The position numbers and the translations under genes were made by a program. Of a stretch of 13,211 nucleotides of DNA, positions 7,071 to 13,211 are shown piece by piece (within the stretch, counting starts at the first letter, position 1; each line of letters starts with the position of its first letter). Below the pieces are notes generated by a model. It searched no databases. It had not been told where the DNA came from and saw only the letters and a list, made by a program, of their open reading frames with translations. The stretch comes from Acidiphilium sp. CAG:727. Lineage in GTDB: Bacteria > Bacillota > Clostridia > Christensenellales > Borkfalkiaceae. The stretch lies in contig FR898457.1 of assembly GCA_000437515.1 (NCBI GenBank), positions 3,565-16,775 on the forward strand. Direction: 5' to 3'.

Positions 7071-8801
7071 ATGAACATTTTTTTCAGACAACTAAAAAAA
7101 TACAAAGCGGCGAGTATTCTCGCGCCGACTTTCAAACTCATCGAGGCGACTTTCGAACTGCTCGTTCCGCTCTTCGTTGCCGATATGGTCGATAAGGGCG
7201 TAGTCGCGGGCAATACTTCGGTTATTATAAGAAACACGATACTAATCGTCGTTTTGGGTATGCTCGGACTTGCGTTTTCTATCGTCGGTCAATATTTTTC
7301 GGCGAAAGCGGCTACGGGCGTGAGTCACGACGTGAGAGAACAGACTTATAAAAAGATGCTTTCTCTCCCGGCGAGCGAGGTTGACAGAATAGGCGTGCCT
7401 AAAATGATTACGGCTATGACGAGCGACGTAAACCAGATGCAGAGCGGCGTAAATCTCGCGCTTCGTCTTCTTCTGCGTTCGCCTTTCGTGGTGTTCGGCG
7501 CGCTGATTGCGGCTATGCTTATCGATCTGAAAGCGTCGATAGTGTTCGCGGTTCTGATTTTCGCGCTGTTCGCGGTCGTAATTATTATAATGGCGGTTAC
7601 GATGCCCAAATACTCGGAGGCTCAGAAAAATCTCGACGACGTTTCGGCGGCGGCGAGAGAAAACATAACCGGCGCGAGAGTCATAAGGGCGTTCGGCGCG
7701 GAGAACGAAGAAGTCGAAAACTACCGTAAAAGAATAAACAAACTCGAAAAAACGCAGAATATAGCGGGAATCATTTCCGCGCTTCTGAATCCCTTAACGT
7801 TCGCTCTCGTCAATCTCGGCGTAGTCGCGCTACTTTATTTCGGCGGGGTAAGGGTTTATTCCGGCGCGCTTACCCAGGGTATGGTAATCGCCTTATACGA
7901 CTATATGTCGCAGATTCTGATTGAACTCGTAAAATTTGCGAATCTCGTCGTAACGGTATCCCGCGCGCTTGCATGCGGCAAGAGAATAGACGATATTTTG
8001 TCGATTAAACACGACGAAAGCCCCGTATCGGACGAAGATAAATCCGACGCGTATATCGAATTCCGCGACGTAACCGTTTCGTATAACGGCGGCGGCGAAA
8101 GCCTTTCTCACGTCAACCTTAAAGTAGAAAAAGGGCAGACCGTAGGCATTATCGGCGCGACGGGCAGCGGTAAAACGACTATGATAAGCCTGCTTACCAG
8201 AATTTATTCTCCGACGGGCGGTAAAGTCTTTTTCGACGGTAAAAACGTTTCGGCTTATGCGACCGAGGAACTCCGCGGTCGCATAAAAGTCGTTCTGCAA
8301 AAAACGGCTCTCTTTAAGGGCACTATAAAAGACAACGTGCTTCTCGGCGCGACGGATAAGTCGGACGAAAATCTGAAACTTGCTCTTCGGACCGCGCAAG
8401 CCGAAGACTTCGTAGAGAAAAAGCATGGCGGAGCGGACGCCGAACTCGAACAGGGAGGCAAAAACCTTTCGGGCGGACAACGACAAAGACTTTCGGTCGC
8501 AAGGGCGATAGCCGCAAAACCCGAAGTTCTTATTCTGGACGACAGTTCGTCCGCGCTCGACTTTTTAACCGATCTCAATATGCGCAGGGCGATTTCATCG
8601 CTCGACCCGAAGCCCACTACTTTTATCGTGTCGCAAAGGGCGGCGGCGGTCCCGCAAGGGGCGGCGGCGGTCAAACACGCCGACGTTATAGTCGTGCTTG
8701 ACGAAGGCAAAGAAGTCGGACTCGGCAAACGCGACGAATTATATAAAAACTGCCCCGTCTATCGCGAGATAGAGTCTTCGCAGGAAAAGGGGGCGGAATA
8801 A
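7071..8801 (+). CDS. ABC exporter half-transporter, degenerate-site subunit of a heterodimer
   Basis: A 576-residue type IV ABC exporter with N-terminal membrane domain (about 1-310) and C-terminal ATPase domain. The ATPase has Walker A GATGSGKT at 362-369, Q-loop Q410, signature LSGGQ at 466-470 and Walker B LILDD at 487-491. Asp491 replaces the catalytic Glu and Gln522 replaces the switch His. Those two changes mark the subunit that builds the non-hydrolysing site in heterodimers such as TM287/288 and the LmrCD/BmrCD class. Immediately after Gln522 the sequence RAAAVPQGAAAVKHAD is about 7 residues longer than the usual form, because of a tandem duplication. The start is set by the family N-terminus (FFRQLKKYKAASILAPTFKL); no Shine-Dalgarno site precedes it. 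A TACAAT lies 5 bases upstream of the ATG but without a good -35. The gene overlaps the next by one base (TAATG). Substrate is unknown; such pairs often export drugs, lipids or peptides. Confidence 0.93.
   Translation: MNIFFRQLKKYKAASILAPTFKLIEATFELLVPLFVADMVDKGVVAGNTSVIIRNTILIVVLGMLGLAFSIVGQYFSAKAATGVSHDVREQTYKKMLSLPASEVDRIGVPKMITAMTSDVNQMQSGVNLALRLLLRSPFVVFGALIAAMLIDLKASIVFAVLIFALFAVVIIIMAVTMPKYSEAQKNLDDVSAAARENITGARVIRAFGAENEEVENYRKRINKLEKTQNIAGIISALLNPLTFALVNLGVVALLYFGGVRVYSGALTQGMVIALYDYMSQILIELVKFANLVVTVSRALACGKRIDDILSIKHDESPVSDEDKSDAYIEFRDVTVSYNGGGESLSHVNLKVEKGQTVGIIGATGSGKTTMISLLTRIYSPTGGKVFFDGKNVSAYATEELRGRIKVVLQKTALFKGTIKDNVLLGATDKSDENLKLALRTAQAEDFVEKKHGGADAELEQGGKNLSGGQRQRLSVARAIAAKPEVLILDDSSSALDFLTDLNMRRAISSLDPKPTTFIVSQRAAAVPQGAAAVKHADVIVVLDEGKEVGLGKRDELYKNCPVYREIESSQEKGAE
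8632..8673 (+). repeat. 21-bp tandem duplication inside the first ABC exporter gene
   Basis: Two adjacent 21-base units (8632-8652 and 8653-8673) differ at 2 positions. Each has CGCAA, a short G-run and GCGGCGGCGGTC. In frame they encode RAAAVPQ and GAAAVKH, adding 7 residues directly after the switch-Gln position of the ATPase domain. Confidence 0.9.
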
Positions 8802-10555
8802 TGAAAAAGAAAGCAAATAGCGGAGTAATCAAAAAACTCTGGAAATACGCTTATAAGTATCGTTTCGCGTTCGTGTTGTCGCTTATAACCGCCGCGCTTT
8901 ACGTGGCGGGGGCGCTGTATCTGCCCAAACTCTACGGCGAAATGACTAACCTTATCGTCGGCAAAAACGACGTCGATTTAGACGGTATTTTAAGTCTCGG
9001 AATTCGCGCCGCGGCGATAATAGCGGCTGCCGCGTTGATGCAGTGGATAACCGAAGCCGTGTGCGTAAAAATATCTGACGGGGTCGCCCGCTCGGTAAGA
9101 AGAGATCTGTTTGAAAAAATTCAGAAGTTGCCGCTTAAATATATCGACGGCAGACCTACGGGCGACATATTGTCCGTCGAAATAGGCGACGTAGATCGTC
9201 TTGCCGACGGTATGCTGCTCGGATTTTCGAGATTCTTCACGGGTATACTTACGATAATCGGAACGCTCGCGTTCATGGTGAGTATTAACCCGATAATCGC
9301 CGTATGCGTGGCTTTAATCACACCGTTGTCGCTCTTTACCGCAAAGTTTATTACGGGCAGAACGTATAGCAGATTCAAAGCGCAGGCGGAAATAACGGGC
9401 AGACAGACGTCGCTCGTCGAAGAAACTCTTTCGGCTATCCCGACGGTCAAGGCGAATCTTGCGGAAAACAAATTCGGCAACGACTTCGATAAGGTCAACG
9501 ACGAACTCAAAGACTGTGCGTTCAAAGCCGTATTTTACTCGTCGCTTACCAACCCCACCACGAGATTTATAAACGCCGTCGTGTACGCGGTAGTCGCGTG
9601 CGTCGGCGCGTTAATTGCGGTAAAGGGCAGCCCCACGGGGGCGTTCGCGGTAACGGCGGGGTCGCTCGTGTCGCTTTTAAGTTACGCCAACCGCTATACC
9701 AAACCGTTTAACGAAATCACTTCGGTATTGACCGAAATTACGGGTGCGAAAGCGTGCGCCGACAGAATTTTCAAGGTTCTTGACGAAGACGAAGAGATTA
9801 TATACGACGGTGAAAAACAAGCCGAAACTCTGCAAGGCAAAGTCGACTTTAAGGACGTATATTTTTCTTACGATCCGAGTTTCAGACTCATACAGGACTT
9901 CAATCTGTCGGTAAATCCCGGCGAAAAGGTCGCAATCGTAGGTCCTACGGGCTGCGGGAAAACCACGCTTATTAACCTGATAATGAGATTTTACGACGTT
10001 ACGAGCGGCGAAATCGATATGGACGGTACACCGAGTAAGCAGATCGAACGTAAGAGTTTACGCCGCAATATCGGTATGGTTTTGCAGGATACCTGGATAA
10101 GAAAGGCGAGCGTAAAAGACAACGTGGCGATAGGCAACCCGAACGCAACGCAGGAAGAGATCGAAGAAGCATGCAAACGCGCGCATTGCCACGGGTTTAT
10201 TTCAAGACTTCCGAAAGGTTACGATACGATAATCGGCGAAGAGGGCTTGTCGCAGGGGCAGAAACAACTTATTTCGATTGCGAGAGTAATGCTTTGCCTG
10301 CCGCCCGTGCTTATACTCGACGAAGCGACTTCCAACATAGACACCCGCACCGAAATGAAGATACAAAAGGCGTTTTACGAACTCACGGCGGGCAAAACTT
10401 CGTTTATGGTCGCGCACAGACTTTCGACTATCCGTTCCGCCGACCTTATACTCGTTATGAAAGACGGAAACGTTATAGAGCAGGGTAAGCACGCCGAACT
10501 TTTAGAGAAAAAAGGCTTTTATTATCAATTGTATAACAGCCAATTCGAAAAATAA
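8801..10555 (+). CDS. ABC exporter half-transporter, canonical-site subunit of the heterodimer
   Basis: The protein is 584 residues long, with a membrane domain at about 15-325 and an ATPase domain from about 345. Walker A is GPTGCGKT (381-388), Q-loop Q429, Walker B LILDE with catalytic Glu508, and switch His539 in VAHRLST. All of these are intact. The signature is LSQGQ (483-487) instead of LSGGQ. This is the expected mirror of the partner: the altered signature faces the degenerate Walker motifs of subunit one, while this subunit's own Walker motifs face the partner's normal LSGGQ. The pair should therefore have one hydrolytic and one structural ATP site. Translation is coupled to the first gene by a TAATG overlap, with an AGGGGG-type ribosome site upstream. 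Exporter direction follows from the family. No substrate clue exists nearby. Confidence 0.94.
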   Translation: MKKKANSGVIKKLWKYAYKYRFAFVLSLITAALYVAGALYLPKLYGEMTNLIVGKNDVDLDGILSLGIRAAAIIAAAALMQWITEAVCVKISDGVARSVRRDLFEKIQKLPLKYIDGRPTGDILSVEIGDVDRLADGMLLGFSRFFTGILTIIGTLAFMVSINPIIAVCVALITPLSLFTAKFITGRTYSRFKAQAEITGRQTSLVEETLSAIPTVKANLAENKFGNDFDKVNDELKDCAFKAVFYSSLTNPTTRFINAVVYAVVACVGALIAVKGSPTGAFAVTAGSLVSLLSYANRYTKPFNEITSVLTEITGAKACADRIFKVLDEDEEIIYDGEKQAETLQGKVDFKDVYFSYDPSFRLIQDFNLSVNPGEKVAIVGPTGCGKTTLINLIMRFYDVTSGEIDMDGTPSKQIERKSLRRNIGMVLQDTWIRKASVKDNVAIGNPNATQEEIEEACKRAHCHGFISRLPKGYDTIIGEEGLSQGQKQLISIARVMLCLPPVLILDEATSNIDTRTEMKIQKAFYELTAGKTSFMVAHRLSTIRSADLILVMKDGNVIEQGKHAELLEKKGFYYQLYNSQFEK

Positions 10556-10556
10556 A

Positions 10557-10570
10557 TCGAAAATTTTCGA
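10557..10570. repeat. 14-bp perfect palindrome between the ABC operon and the DUF1292 gene
   Basis: TCGAAAATTTTCGA reads the same on both strands. It lies 2 bases after the ABC stop codon and just upstream of the next promoter's -35 box. It could be a small operator or chance in AT-rich DNA. It is too short to terminate transcription. Confidence 0.4.
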
Positions 10571-10577
10571 AAGTCGC

Positions 10578-10606
10578 TTGCAAACCGCAAAAATTGCGTA
10601 TACAAT
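10578..10606 (+). promoter_or_regulatory. Promoter of the DUF1292 gene
   Basis: TTGCAA (10578-10583) and TACAAT (10601-10606) are separated by 17 bases. The predicted start is near 10613, giving a leader of about 16 bases that contains the AAGGAG ribosome site (10616-10621). Confidence 0.7.
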
Positions 10607-10628
10607 ATTATAAAAAAGGAGAAAAGCA

Positions 10629-10925
10629 ATGATCGACGAAAAAGATTTGGAATTTAACGCCGACGAAGACGACGTAATAGTGTTGCAAGGACCCGACGGC
10701 GAAGAAGTTGAGTTCGAAGAAATCGCGGACATAACGCTCGGCGAGCATTTTTACGTTATTCTGCAACCCGTGGAACGCCCCGACGAAATGGGGCAGGACG
10801 AAGCGGTGGTATTCGAAGTTATCGCGGGCGAAGATAACGACGAATTCGTAGTGGTCGACGACGAAGACGTAATAGACGAAGTCTTTACCGAATACAATCG
10901 TTTATACGACGAACAAAACTCGTAA
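10629..10925 (+). CDS. DUF1292 family small acidic protein
   Basis: This 98-residue cytoplasmic protein is dominated by Asp and Glu. The family core is visible as DDVIVLQGPDGEEVEFEEIADITLGEHFYVILQPVE followed by VFEVIAGEDNDEFVVVDDEDVIDEVFTEYNRL, typical of DUF1292 (YrzB-like) proteins of Bacillota. The function of the family is unknown. In many Bacillota it sits next to ireB and the Holliday-junction resolvase gene yrrK; here it stands alone with its own promoter, directly after an ABC exporter operon. AAGGAG is 7 bases from the ATG. A terminator is not obvious, and a structured repeat element follows about 27 bases after the stop. Confidence 0.9.
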   Translation: MIDEKDLEFNADEDDVIVLQGPDGEEVEFEEIADITLGEHFYVILQPVERPDEMGQDEAVVFEVIAGEDNDEFVVVDDEDVIDEVFTEYNRLYDEQNS

Positions 10926-10952
10926 TTGCATTTATTTCGCAACAATCCGACT

Positions 10953-11116
10953 GTCATCGCGAGCGTAGCATTTTTCTCTGCCTTCCCTATCGGGGAAGGT
11001 GGCAACGAAGTTGACGAAAGAGGTCAAACAACGAAGAAATTACGTATGCGACCGGTATAAAAGTCGCGTACAAGACCTCTATCGGCGCGTTACGCCGCTT
11101 TCCTCGATAGGGAAAG
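10953..11116. repeat. Structured intergenic repeat element with nested inverted repeats
   Basis: The element starts with GTCATCGCGAG, close to the GTCATTGCGAG end of the element at 6793. CCTTCCCTATCGGGGAAGG (10981-10999) is an imperfect inverted copy of CTTTCCTCGATAGGGAAAG (11098-11116). Inside these, AGAGGTC (11019-11025) pairs with GACCTCT (11074-11080), and GTATGCGAC (11044-11052) pairs with GTCGCGTAC (11063-11071) at 8 of 9 positions around a 10-base loop. A GTGGCAAC octamer at 11000-11007 also occurs inverted in the first element. The gap 10926-11187 holds this element and the hup terminator, with no credible gene. Confidence 0.65.
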
Positions 11117-11132
11117 TATTTTCCAGTAAAAC

Positions 11133-11171
11133 AAAAAAGCCGGAATGCAAAATTTTCTTGCTTCCGGCTTT
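11133..11171 (-). terminator. Intrinsic terminator of the HU gene
   Basis: AAAGCCGGAA (11136-11145) pairs perfectly with TTCCGGCTTT (11162-11171). The stem is extended inward by GCAA/TTGC after a one-base bulge, and the loop is AATTTTC. On the minus strand the stem is followed by a run of six T (11138-11133). It starts 17 bases after the hup stop codon. A weaker T-run on the plus strand could give some bidirectional function. Confidence 0.88.
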
Positions 11172-11187
11172 AATCGTAAGTGGATTT

Positions 11188-11463
11188 TTATTTGTTGAAT
11201 AATTCTTTGTAGGTCTTACTGAATTTGATAACGGGCGCTTTGCACGCTTCGATCATGACCTTTTCGCCCGTCAACGGATTTACGCCGTCGCGCGCGTTTT
11301 TGTCTTTTACGTCGAATGTCGCAAAACCCGAAATGTGAACGTACTCGCCTTTTTGAAGACTTTCGGTCAAAGTGTCGATAAACGCGTTAAAGTTTTTTTC
11401 CGCGTCTTTGATGGTTACGCCTAAATTGTCGGCGTACGCTCTGATAAATTCGCTTTTATTCAT
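11188..11463 (-). CDS. hup: HU family DNA-binding protein
   Basis: A 91-residue histone-like protein, the normal HU length. It starts MNKSEFIRAYADNLGVTIKDAEKNFNAFIDTL (helical dimer domain), then VHISGFATFDVKDKNARDG (saddle strands), NPLTGEKV at the tip of the DNA-binding arm, and APVIKFSKTYKELFN at the end. HU binds and bends DNA as a dimer to compact the nucleoid. The start is the ATG at 11463, supported by GGAGG about 6 bases upstream and by the family N-terminus. A longer frame from 11541 would overlap the promoter. The arm-tip motif, normally G-R-N-P, reads G-V-N-P here, and GFGTF reads GFATF, so DNA contact at the tip may be altered. It has its own promoter and terminator and is divergent from the PAP2 gene. 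Confidence 0.95.
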   Translation of the reverse strand: MNKSEFIRAYADNLGVTIKDAEKNFNAFIDTLTESLQKGEYVHISGFATFDVKDKNARDGVNPLTGEKVMIEACKAPVIKFSKTYKELFNK

Positions 11464-11480
11464 GTATTTCCTCCGTAAGG

Positions 11481-11496
11481 GGCAACTTTTGTCGCC
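11481..11496 (-). promoter_or_regulatory. Leader hairpin of the HU mRNA
   Basis: GGCAAC-TTTT-GTCGCC on the plus strand gives a 6-bp stem with a 4-base loop (one G-U pair in RNA). It sits in the 43-base predicted leader, about 10 bases upstream of the GGAGG ribosome site. It may stabilise the mRNA 5' end. No ligand or protein partner is evident. Confidence 0.45.
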
Positions 11497-11512
11497 TCCA
11501 CCATACGATAGC

Positions 11513-11541
11513 ATTGTAACATACGATAAAAACTTTTTCAA
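11513..11541 (-). promoter_or_regulatory. Sigma-A promoter of the HU gene
   Basis: On the minus strand, TTGAAA (11541-11536) and TACAAT (11518-11513) are 17 bases apart. A-rich DNA lies upstream of the -35 box, resembling an UP element. The predicted start is near 11506. Confidence 0.8.
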
Positions 11542-11609
11542 GCCATTTTGCGTTTTTTTCGGTAAAAATTTAATTTTTTTCGATTTTTAGCCGATTTTTT
11601 GACTTTTGC

Positions 11610-11638
11610 TTGCGCTTTTTGCTCGTAAATGCTATAAT
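11610..11638 (+). promoter_or_regulatory. Promoter of the PAP2-CPBP operon
   Basis: TTGCGC (11610-11615) and a perfect TATAAT (11633-11638) have a 17-base spacer. The predicted leader to the ATG at 11733 is about 88 bases and contains small hairpins (for example GCCG/CGGC in GCCGTCAGACGGC). Confidence 0.7.
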
Positions 11639-11711
11639 CGGAATGATCGCGCAATCGCTTGCGATAAAACGCTCGGTTGACCTCAGCCGTCAGACGGCGG
11701 ATACCGCGTAC

Positions 11712-11732
11712 AATATCCGTAAAGGAGATATT
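11712..11732 (+). promoter_or_regulatory. Ribosome-binding site within a possible hairpin before the PAP2 start
   Basis: AATATC (11712-11717) is complementary to GATATT (11727-11732), and the loop CGTAAAGGA contains most of the AAAGGAG Shine-Dalgarno (11721-11727). The start codon follows directly. The 6-bp AU-rich stem is weak and could melt with temperature. This ribosome site also decides the start at 11733 over a longer frame. Confidence 0.4.
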
Positions 11733-12422
11733 ATGAAAAAAAAATTATGGTTCACTCTGTCGGCGGTATGCTTTGCCGCGTTCGTGATATTGATAATTTT
11801 GCTTAAAACGGCAGACGTGGGCATGTGGCTCGGCAAAGAAGTCGGTCTTTATACGCTTAACAAAGCCGCTTTTGACGCGTTCGGCGGAAAGTTGAACGGT
11901 TTCTGGTATTCGTTGACCGGATATTTCGGTTATCTCGCCGTCGTTATAGCGATTTTCTTCGTCGGTGTCGGTTTGTATCAGGCGATTAAGCGTAAAAGTC
12001 TTAAAAAAGTCGACGACGACTTGTATTTTCTGGCGGTCGCTCTGCTGATTCTGGCGATTTGTTACTTTTTGTTCGAAGTAATAAAGATCAATTATCGCCC
12101 CGTACTTTTAGACGGGCAGACTTCCCCCGAAGCCTCTTTCCCGTCATCGCATACTATGCTTTCCGTGGGGATTTTCGGGCTGTCGCTCGTAGAAATTCTT
12201 TTACGCGTAAAAAGCAAAAAACTAAAAATTCCGCTTGCGTGCCTTGCGGGTATTTTGGCTGCGGTTTCTGCGGCGGGCAGGTTACTTTCTTCTGCGCATT
12301 GGTTTACCGACGTGGTCGGCGGAACGCTTTTCGCGCTTGCCGTCGTTTTCGCGTTTTGCTTTTCGATCGATAGGTCTAAGAGTGAAAAAGACGAAATCGG
12401 GGCTGAAACGACGGAACAATGA
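11733..12422 (+). CDS. PAP2 superfamily integral membrane phosphatase
   Basis: A 229-residue protein with about six hydrophobic helices (for example 7-24, 63-83, 98-116, 142-157, 166-180 and 195-212). The three PAP2 signature regions are present: K118 with YRP (121-123), FPSSHT at 136-141 carrying the catalytic His140, and R183-x5-H189-x3-D193 in GRLLSSAHWFTDV. In motif 1 the Lys is four residues before the Arg rather than the usual seven, so this part is imperfect. PAP2 membrane enzymes remove phosphate from lipids such as phosphatidic acid, phosphatidylglycerol phosphate or undecaprenyl pyrophosphate, with the active site outside the cytoplasm. Which lipid is used here cannot be told. The start follows an AAGGAG site. 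The TGA overlaps the next gene (ATGA), implying a joint role at the envelope. Confidence 0.9.
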   Translation: MKKKLWFTLSAVCFAAFVILIILLKTADVGMWLGKEVGLYTLNKAAFDAFGGKLNGFWYSLTGYFGYLAVVIAIFFVGVGLYQAIKRKSLKKVDDDLYFLAVALLILAICYFLFEVIKINYRPVLLDGQTSPEASFPSSHTMLSVGIFGLSLVEILLRVKSKKLKIPLACLAGILAAVSAAGRLLSSAHWFTDVVGGTLFALAVVFAFCFSIDRSKSEKDEIGAETTEQ

Positions 12423-13201
12423 GTAATTTAAGCGAAAAAAAACGCCGCGTTCTTTTCGTTACGGCTATAATATTCGCCGTTATCGGCGTAGTTTACGAGT
12501 TTGCGTTTTCGGGCAGAATATCATCTCCGCCAGATTCCGAAATGATAGATTCGGCGATAACCCGTCTGGTCGGCAGCGTTGCGATTGCGTGTCTGTTGCC
12601 GTCGTTTGGGTATAAAGTGTTTAATAAACCCTCGGCTTTCGCGGTTTTGTCCGTTCTGCCGTGCTTCGCCGCGGTGATCTGTAATCCTCCGCTTATCGGT
12701 CTGTTTCTCGGCGACGCCGAAATAATTTACGGCGAAAGTTACCGCTTTTTGCTTTTCGCCGCCGAATGTCTTGCGACCGCGATTTTCGAAGAATTGTTGT
12801 TCAGGGCGATACTTTTCCCGGCGATTTTAGAAAAACGCAGACAGACTTCGGTCAGGATTTTTTTGTCGGTTATCGTTTCGTCGGCGATATTCGCACTCGT
12901 GCATCTGCTTAATTTGTTTGCGGGCGCGGGCTTCGGAGCGGTCGCCATGCAGATAGGCTATTCGTTTTTAATCGGCGGACTTTGTTCGTTCGCTCTGTTA
13001 AAAACGGGAAACGTTGCGTTCTGCGTCTTGCTGCACGCCGCGTTTAATTTTACGGGAACTCTCGTCGAACGGCTCGGCGTCGGCGGGTGGGGCGGTTTGC
13101 CTACGGTATTTATAACTCTTGCCGTCGCTTTACCCGTTGCGGTTTACGTCGTATACTCGCTTATAAAAATACCGACGGAAACGACGAATAAACTTTATTG
13201 A
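12419..13201 (+). CDS. CPBP (Abi/CAAX-type) intramembrane metalloprotease
   Basis: A 260-residue protein with about seven to eight hydrophobic segments. The family's catalytic signatures are all present: FEELLFR (123-129, Glu124/Glu125 and Arg129), F158-x3-H162 in IFALVH, and H206-x3-N210 in LLHAAFN. These Glu and His residues bind the zinc of Rce1-type membrane proteases. In Bacillota, members process prenylated or peptide substrates or give bacteriocin immunity; the substrate here is unknown. It is translationally coupled to the PAP2 gene by ATGA, with only a weak ribosome site of its own. The stop lies 10 bases from the window edge, so any further operon members are not visible. There are no bacteriocin or leader-peptide genes nearby to suggest immunity. 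Confidence 0.92.
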   Translation: MSNLSEKKRRVLFVTAIIFAVIGVVYEFAFSGRISSPPDSEMIDSAITRLVGSVAIACLLPSFGYKVFNKPSAFAVLSVLPCFAAVICNPPLIGLFLGDAEIIYGESYRFLLFAAECLATAIFEELLFRAILFPAILEKRRQTSVRIFLSVIVSSAIFALVHLLNLFAGAGFGAVAMQIGYSFLIGGLCSFALLKTGNVAFCVLLHAAFNFTGTLVERLGVGGWGGLPTVFITLAVALPVAVYVVYSLIKIPTETTNKLY

Positions 13202-13211
13202 AAATTTGCAG

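Noticed and set aside
10999..11202. Plus-strand frame of 67 codons
   Set aside because: It crosses the structured repeat and the hup terminator, so it is not a credible gene.
11464..11541. Longer HU start upstream of 11463
   Set aside because: The extension would cover the HU promoter and leader. The family N-terminus and the GGAGG site place the start at 11463.
11610..11732. Longer PAP2 start at 11610
   Set aside because: It would begin inside the promoter's -35 box. AAGGAG and MKKKLWF mark the start at 11733.
1..13211. CRISPR array, tRNA or rRNA genes, prophage or transposase genes
   Set aside because: No regularly spaced repeats, cloverleaf folds or matching proteins were seen on either strand.

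Overview
The window looks like a chromosomal segment from a Bacillota (Clostridia-type) bacterium, probably an uncultured gut lineage. The support is a DUF1292 protein, a 91-residue HU, a heterodimeric ABC exporter pair, a FeoA/FeoB pair, A-tract-rich Shine-Dalgarno sites (AAGGAG, GGAGG) and sigma-A-type promoters with 17-base spacers. Coding DNA is rich in CpG and NCG codons. No tRNA, rRNA, CRISPR array, transposase, integrase or phage gene was seen. The placement is inference from gene content and not a taxonomic proof.

Left region, 1-2650: a divergent metal-transport locus. feoA and feoB (Fe2+ uptake) run leftward, overlapping as ATGA. feoB is interrupted by one in-frame TAA at codon 150, although the rest of the frame is open to the window edge. 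Rightward lies a short remnant of mntP (Mn2+ efflux) that has lost its middle roughly 100 codons in frame. The two genes are fed by back-to-back promoters whose -35 boxes form a perfect inverted repeat. Both transporters are therefore damaged while their promoters look intact.

Central region, 2660-6970: a tight three-gene operon. It encodes a DUF4116-like helical-repeat protein, a DUF2201-type protein (metallopeptidase-like domain plus VWA domain with a full MIDAS), and a MoxR-family AAA+ ATPase. By analogy with RavA-ViaA and other MoxR-VWA pairs, this should be an ATP-driven remodelling machine, with the repeat protein as a candidate adaptor. It is the best candidate here for a poorly described system. 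A 178-bp element with imperfect terminal inverted repeats follows it.

Region 7071-10925: two overlapping genes for a heterodimeric ABC exporter, with the expected degenerate and canonical ATP sites. The first carries a 21-bp tandem duplication just after the H-loop position. A separately promoted acidic DUF1292 gene follows.

Right region, 10950-13211: a second intergenic structured element related to the first, then HU on the minus strand with its own promoter and terminator. Divergent from HU is a two-gene operon of integral membrane enzymes: a PAP2 phosphatase and a CPBP (Abi/CAAX) intramembrane protease, overlapping as ATGA.

Two, perhaps three, operons start within a few bases of their predicted transcription start and lack a Shine-Dalgarno site, while other genes have strong ones. 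This suggests mixed leaderless and leadered initiation.
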